Source: Paramyrothecium sp. XJ0827
Lineage: Eukaryota; Ascomycota; Sordariomycetes; Hypocreales; Stachybotryaceae
Assembly: GCA_020881915.1 (NCBI GenBank)
Contig: JAJFPB010000003.1
Coordinates: 2,480,001 to 2,544,000, forward strand
DNA length: 64,000 bases
Direction of reading: 5' to 3'
The notes below the pieces were generated by a model, which saw only the letters and a program-made list of their open reading frames with translations, searched no databases and had not been told where the DNA came from. A program made the translations under genes and the position numbers. This document shows, in pieces, positions 54,586 through 64,000 of the stretch. Position 1 is the stretch's first letter; the number at the start of each line of letters is the position of its first letter.

Positions 54586-56538
54586 ATGACGAAACTGCCA
54601 TCTGAAGCCTTCTTGCCCACCGGCGGGTTGGACTGGGACCCGTCCATAACCAAGACGTCCGCCTCGACTTCCGCTTCAACCGTCCGGCATTCAAACGGCA
54701 ATCCATCTCCCTCCGTCCTCCCTCCCTTCTCCACCGCTCCGAATAGAACCACGCCCAGCAGCCGCGGTCAGTCACAAGCAGCCGCTAGCCGTTCGTACAA
54801 CTACAACCTCTCCCACACGCACGCCGACGCATTCGTAGCCTCTCGAGGCAGCAAGACGACCTTTAGTCCCTCAGCCATCCTGTCGCCAGATTCTCACGGA
54901 CCACGACGGTCCAGTACCCAATCTCCTTCAACACGCCCTCCCGCGCCGCCCCTGTCCTATTCGTCCCAAAGAAGTGCGTCCCTCCGTGTCCTTTCCCCCG
55001 GGAACGGCGCCGGCTCTTCACTGCTGAGGTCTGTCTCTGCCGATGCAGCAGCACCCCAGCAGACCTCTGTGCATCTTGTTCAGCGGTTGACGCAGCAAAA
55101 CGCACTGATCCGCGAAGCTTGGGAGGCGGAACGAAATTATCTCGAGGCGAACAGGCGCCGTGCCGAGGAGGTGTACCAGGAGGAGCGTGAAATCATGGAG
55201 GACGTCCGTGAGGGCTGGGAGAACGAGAGGGCTGCCATGGCCATTGAGATCCAGACCCTCAAGGAGCGCATCCAGCGCTTAGAAGGCGAAAATGCTACGC
55301 TTCTGGCGGTGGCTTCTCAGCGCGTGCAGCTTTCCGGCCTTGTGTCACTACAAGCAGATCAGTCTGCCGGCAGCGCAGACATACCGACCAATCCCTCTCT
55401 AGCCGCAGCGGCCTCCGCTTCAGCCGCTTCCCGGTTGCCACAGCACGTTGTTTCTCCGCCGATCCTTGCTTCTACCCAGGTCGATTCATCAGTCCTGCCG
55501 CCTGGATTGGATGGTGCTTCCCGTCGGCCGCATCATGCTAGTCCCGGAGGCTCTCGAATGTCACCAACGGCCCAGCCAGACACGTCGCCTTTTATCCCAC
55601 TGGAGCCCCGGACCCAACCTCAAAACTCGAGTCCTCACGACTTTCTTTCCACCTCCTCTGACGACGTAGTAATCCCTACGCCAATCATCGACGTCCAGGA
55701 GATCGATCCCAAGCTTGAGGGCATCCCAATCAAGGCAACTGCCGTTCAAAAGTCCACCTTCTCTGAAACTCCGGACAAATCTTCCCCAGCAACTTCGCCA
55801 CCTGCCACCACCAAGGCGCGCTTGGCTGAGCCAACTAGACCAATGCCTGTTAAGCGAGTATCCTCGAAAGATCACACCCTGCAGGTGCTCGCTGCAGAGG
55901 AGTCGCGGCGTCTGACCATGCACGCCGGCCACACTCCCAACCATTCCCTGTCTCTCTTCCCAACTATTAACGCTACGGAGAACAACAATACAAACGGACC
56001 CAGCGAGGGTACGACGCCGACGGCCGAAGCACCATCGGCTCCTGGCGAACGGCTGGCTCGTCTGGGTCAGCTCAATGATCCGGAGCCAGATGAGCCAGAG
56101 CCAAAACACCCCAGCATCACGGATCCCGATGCACCTCTGCCAATTGGCGCTGATGAGGAGCCAGAGCCGCGTCTCGAGCCTGTTGATGATGTGCCACTCA
56201 AGGGACCTCTGATGGTGAAGAACATACCAGCGCAAGACGAGTTGTTTTGGGCTCAGGTCAACAAGAAGCTGGAACCCATCAGTCAGGGGCAAAATGCCCT
56301 GCCGACTGTCGTAAAGGCTTCTATTGAAGATGACCAGGATGCTGGACCCTCCGGCCTTGCCGCCATCCAGCCACAGGCAGTGCCTGTCGCTCCGGTTGGA
56401 GGAGACGCCTCGCATGACTTACAGTCCGAATCAGTCACAGAAGACGACAGGGCGCCTCGAGAGAGCAAAGCGGAGCCTGATGTGCCTCTGAAACTTAGGA
56501 GTACAACAAACTTTGGCGCGCCGTTCGGTGTAGCGTAG
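54586..56538 (+). CDS. Conserved uncharacterised protein with central coiled coil
   Basis: A single exon of 650 residues starting at the ATG in the context CCACCATGAC, an ideal start context. The frame is open upstream but without another ATG. The first 190 residues are Ser/Thr/Pro-rich and disordered. Residues about 200-270 form a strong coiled coil (LVQRLTQQNALIREAWEAER, then EEVYQEEREIMEDVREGWEN and IQTLKERIQRLEGENATLLA). A long acidic, Pro-rich linker follows. The end carries conserved-looking blocks (DVPLKGPLMVKNIPAQDELF, WAQVNKKLEPISQ and VPLKLRSTTNFGAPFGVA). I recall similar C-terminal blocks in uncharacterised ascomycete proteins but no established function. A structural or scaffold role is possible from the coiled coil. 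Confidence 0.75.
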   Translation: MTKLPSEAFLPTGGLDWDPSITKTSASTSASTVRHSNGNPSPSVLPPFSTAPNRTTPSSRGQSQAAASRSYNYNLSHTHADAFVASRGSKTTFSPSAILSPDSHGPRRSSTQSPSTRPPAPPLSYSSQRSASLRVLSPGNGAGSSLLRSVSADAAAPQQTSVHLVQRLTQQNALIREAWEAERNYLEANRRRAEEVYQEEREIMEDVREGWENERAAMAIEIQTLKERIQRLEGENATLLAVASQRVQLSGLVSLQADQSAGSADIPTNPSLAAAASASAASRLPQHVVSPPILASTQVDSSVLPPGLDGASRRPHHASPGGSRMSPTAQPDTSPFIPLEPRTQPQNSSPHDFLSTSSDDVVIPTPIIDVQEIDPKLEGIPIKATAVQKSTFSETPDKSSPATSPPATTKARLAEPTRPMPVKRVSSKDHTLQVLAAEESRRLTMHAGHTPNHSLSLFPTINATENNNTNGPSEGTTPTAEAPSAPGERLARLGQLNDPEPDEPEPKHPSITDPDAPLPIGADEEPEPRLEPVDDVPLKGPLMVKNIPAQDELFWAQVNKKLEPISQGQNALPTVVKASIEDDQDAGPSGLAAIQPQAVPVAPVGGDASHDLQSESVTEDDRAPRESKAEPDVPLKLRSTTNFGAPFGVA

Positions 56539-57483
56539 AACAACATTCAGTGGCGACCACAGTACCACCTTCCCGACGACTCGGCTCGTGCTGTGACACC
56601 TGATCTGCTCCCGAGAAGACCGCTGGCGCAGAACTTCAACCTCCCCTTCCACGAGACGTCCCATTCGGACTCGTTATCAGGGTCTCAGACCAAGTCTTCT
56701 GGGCCTGGCACCCCTCAGAACACGCGGCGCACATCGAATCAGCCTTGACTTTAGCAATGCCTATGCCTGCACTTGTCTAGCATGATCATCTCCCTTACAC
56801 TACTATCCTCCACTCTACAACAGGTAGCTGCTACATCATCAGCAACTCCTGCAAGCCTTTTTTCATTCGTCCCACTCAACCACTATCAGGCGTCTGTCTG
56901 CCCACTGGAAGCCTCACTACCCCACAGTCCCGGTACACTAGGGCTCAATGCTTTTCGCTTGGTTCTCGTGGCTTGTGAATTCCATGGCAGCACAGCTTCG
57001 TCTTGGCGGCCCAAAACTGCTAAAGCTGCAGTCTTCTCCTTTGTTTCTTATTTCTTGTTACGACTTCAAAGTATGCTGAGTCATGTTGAATACCCCTTAG
57101 GAGAGCGCTTTATTCATTACACCATAGCAGCGAGAAGGCTGGATCACGGAGTTAGAACGGACTGGGAATATGGAATGGAGACAATTAAAGATAGTGCTTC
57201 ATCCAAACAAAATTATGATGCCAACCATGGCCTGTTTGCAACTACAACATGATTGATCAAGACCCTTGTTCCGAATAATCTGACCCTGTCGACTACGGAG
57301 AAAGGAGGCACGATACGTAATCATAACCATGTTGAGTGTTGAGGTCTATCAGGATCCTACTCAAAGATTTCCAGCCCAGTCCGCACGCTTCCCAATTTAT
57401 TCCGCAGACGCCCCAGTGTACCCTGAAATGCATGCAATGACTTGAAATGGAGGAGAAAGTAAGCAACGTTGAAGATTCGGGGC
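56539..57483. other. Convergent intergenic region
   Basis: The 3' flanks of the coiled-coil gene (+) and ATG3 (-) face each other. The 159-codon frame at 56773-57252 has no motif. No terminator-like or repeat structure is obvious. Confidence 0.5.
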
Positions 57484-58703
57484 TCAAACACCCATGGTAA
57501 AGTCGTGCTCGATACCAGGCGTGACGCTGGCCATGAACTATACAGACAAGTTAGAACAGTCGGACTTGTTTTTTGGACGCTTCGTTACGCAGTCAGCCAG
57601 AGAATGACACGAACCTTGAGGAAGACGACGAGGTACTGGTCGACACGGATGGCGACTTCGGCATCGTCGGCATCGGCCTCCTGGACCTCCTCCCACTCGT
57701 CCTTGTCGGCCGCGGAGGCCGACGAGGAAGCCTCCTGCGCGGCCGCCTTGACGTCCAGCTTGCCTAGCTCGTCGACGAGGCCCTCCATGCCCGTCTCGGC
57801 GGCGCCGGCGACGAGCTTGCCCTCGCGGAGCTTGTCCCTGCGGATGCGGAGGGCGGCGTCGGCGCGGTCGAGCAGCGTCTTCATGACGGAGGCGTGCTTG
57901 CAGGGGTGGACGCTGGCCATCTTGATGTTGTTGGCGAAGAAGGGGAAGTCCTCGAGGGTCACCGTCTTGTCCTTGTAGTCGCCGACGATGTCGTCCATCA
58001 TGCTGTGCGGCGGGAGGGGCTGGCCGTTGGGGAGGTAGCCGGAGAGGTAGATGCGGGGCGTGCGGTAGTAGGGGGTGTACATGATGTAGAGGTTGTATGT
58101 TCGTCGACCGCTGGGTGAAGAATGTTGTTAGCTTTCAGTCATGGGGGACAGAATGGGCTCGGACAGGTAGGTTTACCTGTTTTGCGACTGTGCACCTGCA
58201 TCCCGGATGATGGCTTCGTCGTCATCCTCATCCTCCATGTCCGGGATATCGTCGTCATCCAGGTCTTCCTTCTCGCCCACGTTGCCCGAGTCGTCCACGG
58301 TGCGGACCTCCCTCGCCTTCAGCGGCTGCGAGCTCGACAGCCCGCCGGTCCGCAGCCAGCCGTCGTCGTCGTCCCCGGTGGCCGCGCTGTCCTTGAAGGC
58401 CTCGCCGTCGTTGACGATGGCCTCCTCGTGGCCGGCGTCGCCGGCGAAGTCGTCGTTCAGGCGGCGGTGGCACGGCACGTTGCGGGTGACGAGGTACTGC
58501 TTGCCGGGCGGCAGGTAGCTGACGCGGCGGGCCTCGGCGTCGGCGTCGCCCCAGGACCAGGTGGGGAACTTGTAGACGAGGTAGTCGCCCGCGGCGACGA
58601 ACTCCTCCGGCGTGATCTGGCCCGTTGCGCGGAAGGTCGACTTGTTGGTGACGGGCGTGTAGCGGTCACGCAGGGTGTTGACGGTGGAGTAGATGTAGTT
58701 CAT
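57484..58703 (-). CDS. ATG3: Autophagy E2-like conjugating enzyme ATG3
   Basis: Three exons on the minus strand, 58177-58703, 57615-58110 and 57484-57537, give 358 residues; introns are 66 and 77 nt and keep frame. ATG3 transfers the ubiquitin-like ATG8 to phosphatidylethanolamine on the growing autophagosome membrane. The N-terminus [18 protein letters not shown] is the usual membrane-binding helix. FKTATG-type core landmarks follow ([47 protein letters not shown]), then an acidic loop ([15 protein letters not shown]). The catalytic cysteine is in [20 protein letters not shown], Cys246 by my count. The last exon, only 18 codons with the stop, encodes [17 protein letters not shown], the invariant C-terminus. 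The start at 58703 is chosen over an upstream in-frame codon because the family begins with MN(Y/F)xYST. Confidence 0.96.
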
Positions 58704-59775
58704 TGTGGACGTTTGGGATCCTGGCCGGGACACGACCAGCTTGCAATGAGGGGTTCGACGTTTATTGTTGGGTTGAAGGGCTAGCTCTTGTAAGATGCCC
58801 CTCGCCGAGCGCTGTTGTTGTGTGGGAGGAAAGGTTAGATACTAAGCTGCGAGGCAGCTCGAAAAGATGTTGAAAGGACGAAAGGGCAAGGTGCCTAATT
58901 GATGAATGGATGCTTGCCTGGTGCTGCTGGGTGAGGCTGCTTGTGACGTGGGAGCGTGGGCAGGCTGCAAGGCGATCACATGGAGCAGCCTTGGGAGGAC
59001 ATGGTGGGGTTTCCCTTATCAGTCACCGTGGCCCGTTAAAGTTTAGCGCCAGCCATTGCCGGTGAAGCTTTGACCATCACGGTGCCTGGCTTTGAAGCTT
59101 GCCCCGGGCTGCTGTGGCTCACGTAATACACCAAGTCCAAGTCTGCCGTGTTGGAGTATATGTCGGGCATATCATGACTTTTGGATGGTGGAGGCTACTC
59201 CGTTGGGAAACAAAAATATGAGTGGCCATCTGCTTTTACGCTTGTCTATTGAACATTTTGTCAAGTCGGATTCCCTGAGGAAACGAGGACAGCAACTGTG
59301 CGCAACGCTTCATCCAAGAGTAGGCTGTTCTACTACTTCATTCACACAAATAGGATAAGCTCAAACAGGAAATTGCTGCCTCAAATTTCTTAGCATTAAC
59401 TATGAGTCTCCGGTATGGAGATGATTTGAGTATACATCATATATAAGTCGGACCAACGCCTTTCGGGGTTTACTGGCCCTAGTTGAGATACACCTTTCGC
59501 GGAGTTCAGCAGTCTCAGATCAAGTCCTTGAAGGTGGCAGCGTTCCTCCAATTTTGAGTCATCATGAGATGAAAATCGGGTGCAGTGCAAATGCCATCCC
59601 TCTTATTTCCAAGAGCCCATATGTCGGGCTCAGAAGCACTGGCGCAGCCTGGTTCGACACTAGTTCCGATACCTGGCAAGTGGTCCAGGTTCTTGCAAGT
59701 ATACAGCACCAAGACTCCAGCCTAAAGCAGGACGAGTGGTCATCATTAGTCGAATGCCGTATTCTCAATCACTAT
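58704..59775. other. Intergenic, ATG3 5' flank to CWC24 3' flank
   Basis: About 1.1 kb. It contains the ATG3 promoter and the 3' region of CWC24. No gene or repeat is evident; the longest open frame here is 88 codons and featureless. Confidence 0.5.
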
Positions 59776-60825
59776 TCACTCGCCCTCCTCCTGCTCCTCC
59801 TCTTCATCGCTGCTGACCTCTTCGCCCGCCTCGATGGCCTCTTGCCTCCGCTTGGCAGCGCGCTCCCTTTTCTTTTCCAGCAACTTCTTCAACTTTTTCG
59901 CAGAATTGAAGACGCCGTTCGTTGCCGAGCCACAAGCTGCGCAGGTGGGGTCCTTTCGATACCGCTTCAGCGCGCAGGGTTCGCAGAAGTAGTGTCCGCA
60001 CCTTGTGATGATAGGTTCTCTATACGACTGTCGGCATATGACGCAGGCGAACGGGATGTTTTCCAGCATAGCTTCTTCTTCGTCCTCGGCTTCGCCAGTC
60101 TTCCCCGCCTCTCTGTTTGCGCTGGCGACCACCGTGCCGCCCAGGTTTTTCCGTGATTTGGTCACATTCTCCCACTCACGATCAAGCTGCCAGCCTTGCT
60201 TGTAGTCTTCTCGGGCATGCAGGAATTTACAGTTATCTCCAAAACCACAGAAGCCCGTTTGCTTATAGTCTTTACAGACGTCTGCCTGGTGGTCTATTAA
60301 TGTGATGGTCCTAATGTTCGTGGGCGCCTTGATTGGGCCGACTGTTCGTGATGGCGCATCGGGATTCTTTTGGATGAAGGAGGTCTGGTTCGCGAGGCCC
60401 TTATACAACCCATCAGATGCTTTTGTCGTTACATCATTCGATCGAGTGGAACCAAGTAAGTTCTTTGCCGACAGCGCGTCTTTCGCGTTCTCGTCATACC
60501 AGTTGCTGGTCTTGGTGGCATCGTTGGCGCTCGCGATGCCGGCGTTGCGGTCAGCGGTGAAGACCGTGGCGCCGATTTGTGATTCCCCTTTTGATAGATC
60601 CTTTGATGAAGCCGTGACAACTGCCGTCTTCTTGCGCCTCTTAACGCGCTGGCCAGACTCATCTTCCGACGACGAGAAGCCGCTGTCGCTGTCGCTGTTG
60701 GCTGGAGGTGGTGTCGCAGGCCGCTTGCGCAGGTTCGCCTTGCCTTTTGCGCCGCGCTTTTTGAAGAGTGATACGGGCGCCGGTTCTGCCACAGCGGCTG
60801 TCGTGTTGTCGCCCGTTTGTTCCAT
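59776..60825 (-). CDS. CWC24: Pre-mRNA-splicing factor CWC24 (RNF113-like)
   Basis: A single minus-strand exon of 349 residues. CWC24 joins the activated spliceosome and contacts the 5' splice site before the first step. The N-terminal 80 residues are basic and Ser-rich (SLFKKRGAKGKANLRKR). A C-x8-C-x5-C-x3-H zinc finger (VCKDYKQTGFCGFGDNCKFLH, about residues 177-203) is followed by the family motif HAREDYKQGWQLDREW. A C3HC4 RING finger then lies at about 260-298 (FACVICRQSYREPIITRCGH, then YFCEPCALKRY and CAACG). It ends in a charged tail (SSDEEEEQEEGE). All zinc ligands are present. The start at 60825 is the first ATG; the frame is open further upstream only through GTG. Confidence 0.95.
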   Translation of the reverse strand: MEQTGDNTTAAVAEPAPVSLFKKRGAKGKANLRKRPATPPPANSDSDSGFSSSEDESGQRVKRRKKTAVVTASSKDLSKGESQIGATVFTADRNAGIASANDATKTSNWYDENAKDALSAKNLLGSTRSNDVTTKASDGLYKGLANQTSFIQKNPDAPSRTVGPIKAPTNIRTITLIDHQADVCKDYKQTGFCGFGDNCKFLHAREDYKQGWQLDREWENVTKSRKNLGGTVVASANREAGKTGEAEDEEEAMLENIPFACVICRQSYREPIITRCGHYFCEPCALKRYRKDPTCAACGSATNGVFNSAKKLKKLLEKKRERAAKRRQEAIEAGEEVSSDEEEEQEEGE

Positions 60826-63800
60826 TGTCGAGAGCGACTTGACGTTGTTCCAAAGAGGTTGTTCAATGTCGTTGTAAAGGTCTGTTGTTGCAGGTTCCGC
60901 CACAATTGAATGCTCCGTGAGAATGGCTGAGCACAGGTGTGGCTGGAGAGGTGGCGACACTTCCCGAACAAGGTAGAGCTTATGTAAGACATGGAGCTGA
61001 CCAGAATCAACGATTTGAAAACAAGCAGACTGCTAGCACCAAGACAGGTACGTATCTTGAAGCAATTAATAATGATCGCCACGGCCAAGCTACAGTAAGC
61101 ATCTTAGTTGGTATGCACTTTCTAGGCTCGCCCTCCCGAGTGTCAATACTCACCCAAAGAGGAATCCCGTCTTCTCAAATACGTGCACTAGAGGGTCTGG
61201 TGATTGTGGTCGCAACAGAAGAATGACAGTCACATGTGACAAACTCGGAGTGCCCTAAACTCCTGCGTATTGCTGGGTTTTCATCATTCGTGGCCGTGCC
61301 GTGCGTTTTCTACAAACGGAGAGTCAATGTAGCAGTTGAAGCGATCTTAGAAAGAAACTCATGCATGAAAAAGGGTGTTCAGCAATAAACCTGATGTTTT
61401 GATACTATAGTGAACAAATTAGATTTTGTCTCTTACGAAGAGGTGAGAAGGCGTCAAAAGGTCGGGTTTTCTCTCACATGGACTTATTTCATTACCACTT
61501 TTCATCACTTGACGTAGCCCGGGGAAGGTCATTGAAGAGTAGGTAGTAATAACTACCTAAGGTAGTAGTGGGCTTCTCAGGTAAGAAAAGTTTCTAGTGT
61601 TACTGCAAGTCCACTGACGGTGTCAAATGGAAGGCACTTGGATACAGAGTACAGGGTAAGAAATTGACGAACTGAGGGCTGAGACAGATGCCGTTTAGTG
61701 GCTTCGGCACGGCTTTTACATCTTCACTACGTCGCATAGGTAGGTGATCCACTAAGGGCAGAGTTATGAATGAAGCTTGGCTAGAAACATTTTTATGATT
61801 CAGACTGTGAGCGGACGGCCCGCAGCAGTGTACCGTCCGGCTGGTGTCGCAGTTCACGGCATCTCGCAGAAGCGTGAGGGAGGGTTCTCCATGGCCGGCC
61901 CGAAAACCTACTAACGCTGTGGACACGGAGCTGGGCCGTTGACGTTCTGGTGCTACTTCTCCAAGCGACCAAGCCGTCGCCGTGCCTTGCGTCCCACCGA
62001 GGTGTACCACGGGCGGTGGAGCTGAGCTCGCTTGCCACGCTCACGGCAAGAAGGACATGATGTTTCGCTCGCGCGGTGTGTTTGTGGAGCTCCCGTCCCA
62101 TGTGTCTCGTCCAATACTTTGGATGTTTTGTGATCAGATGGATGACAGGCCAGCACAGCTACTGCCGCCCATCGCAGGAACAAATGGCGTAGCTCGGGTT
62201 CATGCGAGCATGCAGCTATTTAGTGAGAGTGGCTCCTCCTGTCTAGCCTGGAGAGCAAAACGCGACCTGTGAGTGGCTCACGCACCCCTGCGCGGTTCCC
62301 AGCGGGGGAAATGAGGGTTGGTTATGCAAAACCAAAAGCTTGCGCGCGTTTACTAGCTTAGCTTAGTCTTGTTTGTTGATCTTAGATCCATGACAGCCTG
62401 GGTGCACGCACATGCACATGGCCACGGAGGTAATGACGATTGCGCATTGTTTTGTGTGTTCGCAAAGGTAGTTGTTTACTTGAGCGACGATCAAATCACA
62501 ATGCCGACGGATCTTAGTAGCAGTCTATCTGAGAAGTTTGCTGCCGGCATGCTTTTGTAGAAGTGCGTGAAGCGAACAGGTAAGATGAGACACTGAATGT
62601 ACAATGCCATGTTCGTGGAGACTGGCATTGTCTCCATTGCCGCCGACCTTGGTATGGTTCCTTGCCATGCTGAGATGCAAGTATCTGACGGTACCTGCGT
62701 TATCCCAGGGGGGGCTTGTGGGCAAGCTACAGGTAACCTTGCCATGCCTTACAGAGAGGGAGAGGTGCATTACATTTACGCTGTCATCCCTTAGGAGTGC
62801 ATCGAGCTAAAAATGCATGCTTGGGCTTTGCTGTGCATGAAGCTCGAAGCTGGAATGCGGTTGGCGTAGGAACTCAATTGAATTTTCCACAACAAAACAA
62901 AGACAGCACTTGTAGAGGGAACCAAGGCAAGCTATTTGCCCGCTCATATCCCCTTTCTCTATTGCTGCCGGCCCGCTTTGGAGGGATGCGAACCAAGGCA
63001 TCCCCTGCATGCCTGGTAAGCAGCTCCCCAAAACCGCTCCCACAATTCATCTCGTGCTCCACCCTAGCAGGCGCTACATCCGGGTACCTGGACTAACCCA
63101 GTATGTGGTACCTGGGAGTTGACATTGGCTCGTGTCCCCGAGGTCACGATTAAGCAAAAAATCCAATTCCATCAGGTCTGATCCTGGACCTTCGTCACCG
63201 TCATTCTCCTTCTCCTCGAGCCCTTCACCGTCTCGAGCCTTTTCGTAGGTCTTCTCGAGAGCTTCAGCAGATCACAGCTTTCCGCGCTGCTGGCTAGACG
63301 TCCTTTTTTTCCTCAGTTTCCCCCACCTAACGTTTTCTACACCCTCGGGTACCGCTCCTTCACGCCCTCCCTCTCTATCTTTTTGCGCGTCGCTCATTTG
63401 ATTAATCGCTTTTCCCATTCTCGCACAATCTCCCACCTGCGTTCGCAACCCCCCTCCACGGCTGTGTGACCTTGCAGTCCCTTTTCGAAGCAGCCCCAGC
63501 GTCCGAATCGCCAGGCCCAACGACAACCTCAGGTCCTTCTGGTAGCGGCTGTTTGCGCGCTTGTTGACACCAGGTCGTCTCCCACAACCTGCAACCGCCC
63601 GCTGCCCAATTGGGATGATCCATGAGCTTGCTGGCGCTGCCGCGTGAATCCTCCACCTCCACCGTGTCCGCTGCGTCCATCATCGACTTGGTCTTGTAAA
63701 TACCAGACGTCACCAGAGATTCACCATCGCCTGGCAACCCGTCGAGGGCGGTGTACCTACGACCCGAGCCGCGTCTTTGCTTTTTCGTCTCCATTGACCC

Positions 63801-64000
63801 CTTCGTTTCTTTTGGACTGTGGATGCGTCTTTGGCTTCGCTGCAGCTCGGCCTGCTCTTAATCTGATCGTTCGGCGACTTGTCCGTGGGCGAAACAGCGG
63901 CGCGCCGTGTGTTTGAATTGCGACCCTCGGCTGCTGTACCTCGAGCTCTCGACAGAACCGAACAGACCACCCTTGATGCACGCCATAGCTTGGTAGATTG
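60826..64000. other. Terminal gene-poor stretch
   Basis: No supported gene in 3.2 kb. Two overlapping small inverted repeats of ACTACCT/AGGTAGT occur at 61541-61566. From about 63180 the plus strand becomes strongly pyrimidine-rich with TCTCC and TTTCC runs, as seen before other genes in this window. A plus-strand gene may therefore start just outside the right edge. Confidence 0.45.

Noticed and set aside
1..64000. Secondary-metabolite cluster, CRISPR array or intact transposon
   Set aside because: I looked for large synthases, regularly spaced repeats with unique spacers, transposase or reverse-transcriptase motifs and long terminal repeats. None is present.

Overview
The window is a chromosomal segment of a filamentous ascomycete (Pezizomycotina), most likely a Sordariomycete. 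Three things support this. Genes are broken by many short introns (mostly 47-106 nt) with GT..AG ends and CTAAC-like branch sites. Intergenic spaces are long and often pyrimidine-rich. The ordinary housekeeping genes read like filamentous-fungal orthologues. There is no sign of bacterial operons, CRISPR arrays, rRNA, a convincing tRNA or an intact transposon. Species cannot be named from the sequence alone.

Layout. 1-4.4 kb: no convincing gene. 4.4-8.4 kb (+): a DHHC-type palmitoyltransferase of the Pfa5 group and translesion DNA polymerase eta. 11.6-12.9 kb (+): an RfeG-like conserved protein behind a long pyrimidine-rich leader. 14.1-14.9 kb (-): two small genes, one a possible secreted peptide. 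18.5-25 kb (+): a nine-exon importin of the Sxm1/Nmd5 (importin-7/8) family, then IMP-specific 5'-nucleotidase ISN1. ISN1 has two tiny 5' exons and a GC-AG intron. 27.9-30.1 kb: an aminoglycoside-phosphotransferase-like (APH) kinase gene (-), divergent from a decayed protein kinase pseudogene (+). 32.8-35.5 kb (-): a Hal4/Sat4-type protein kinase. 35.5-44.7 kb: more than 9 kb with no gene I can support. 44.8-46.8 kb (+): a probable N-myristoylated protein of unknown function, followed by a cluster of tandem repeats at 46.9-48.9 kb. 49.4-51.1 kb (+): a low-complexity protein whose stop codon falls where a C2H2 zinc finger would have its first cysteine. 54.6-56.5 kb (+): a coiled-coil protein. 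57.5-58.7 kb (-): autophagy E2-like enzyme ATG3. 59.8-60.8 kb (-): splicing factor CWC24. 60.8-64 kb: no gene, ending in a pyrimidine-rich stretch that may lead into a gene outside the window.

The genes do not form a biosynthetic cluster or one pathway. They are conserved single genes for DNA repair, nuclear import, purine salvage, ion homeostasis, autophagy and splicing, with islands of fast-evolving accessory sequence between them. The accessory islands (14 kb, 28-30 kb, 44.8-51.1 kb) hold the most unusual features. All introns were placed by eye from splice signals, reading-frame continuity and family knowledge; no alignment was run.
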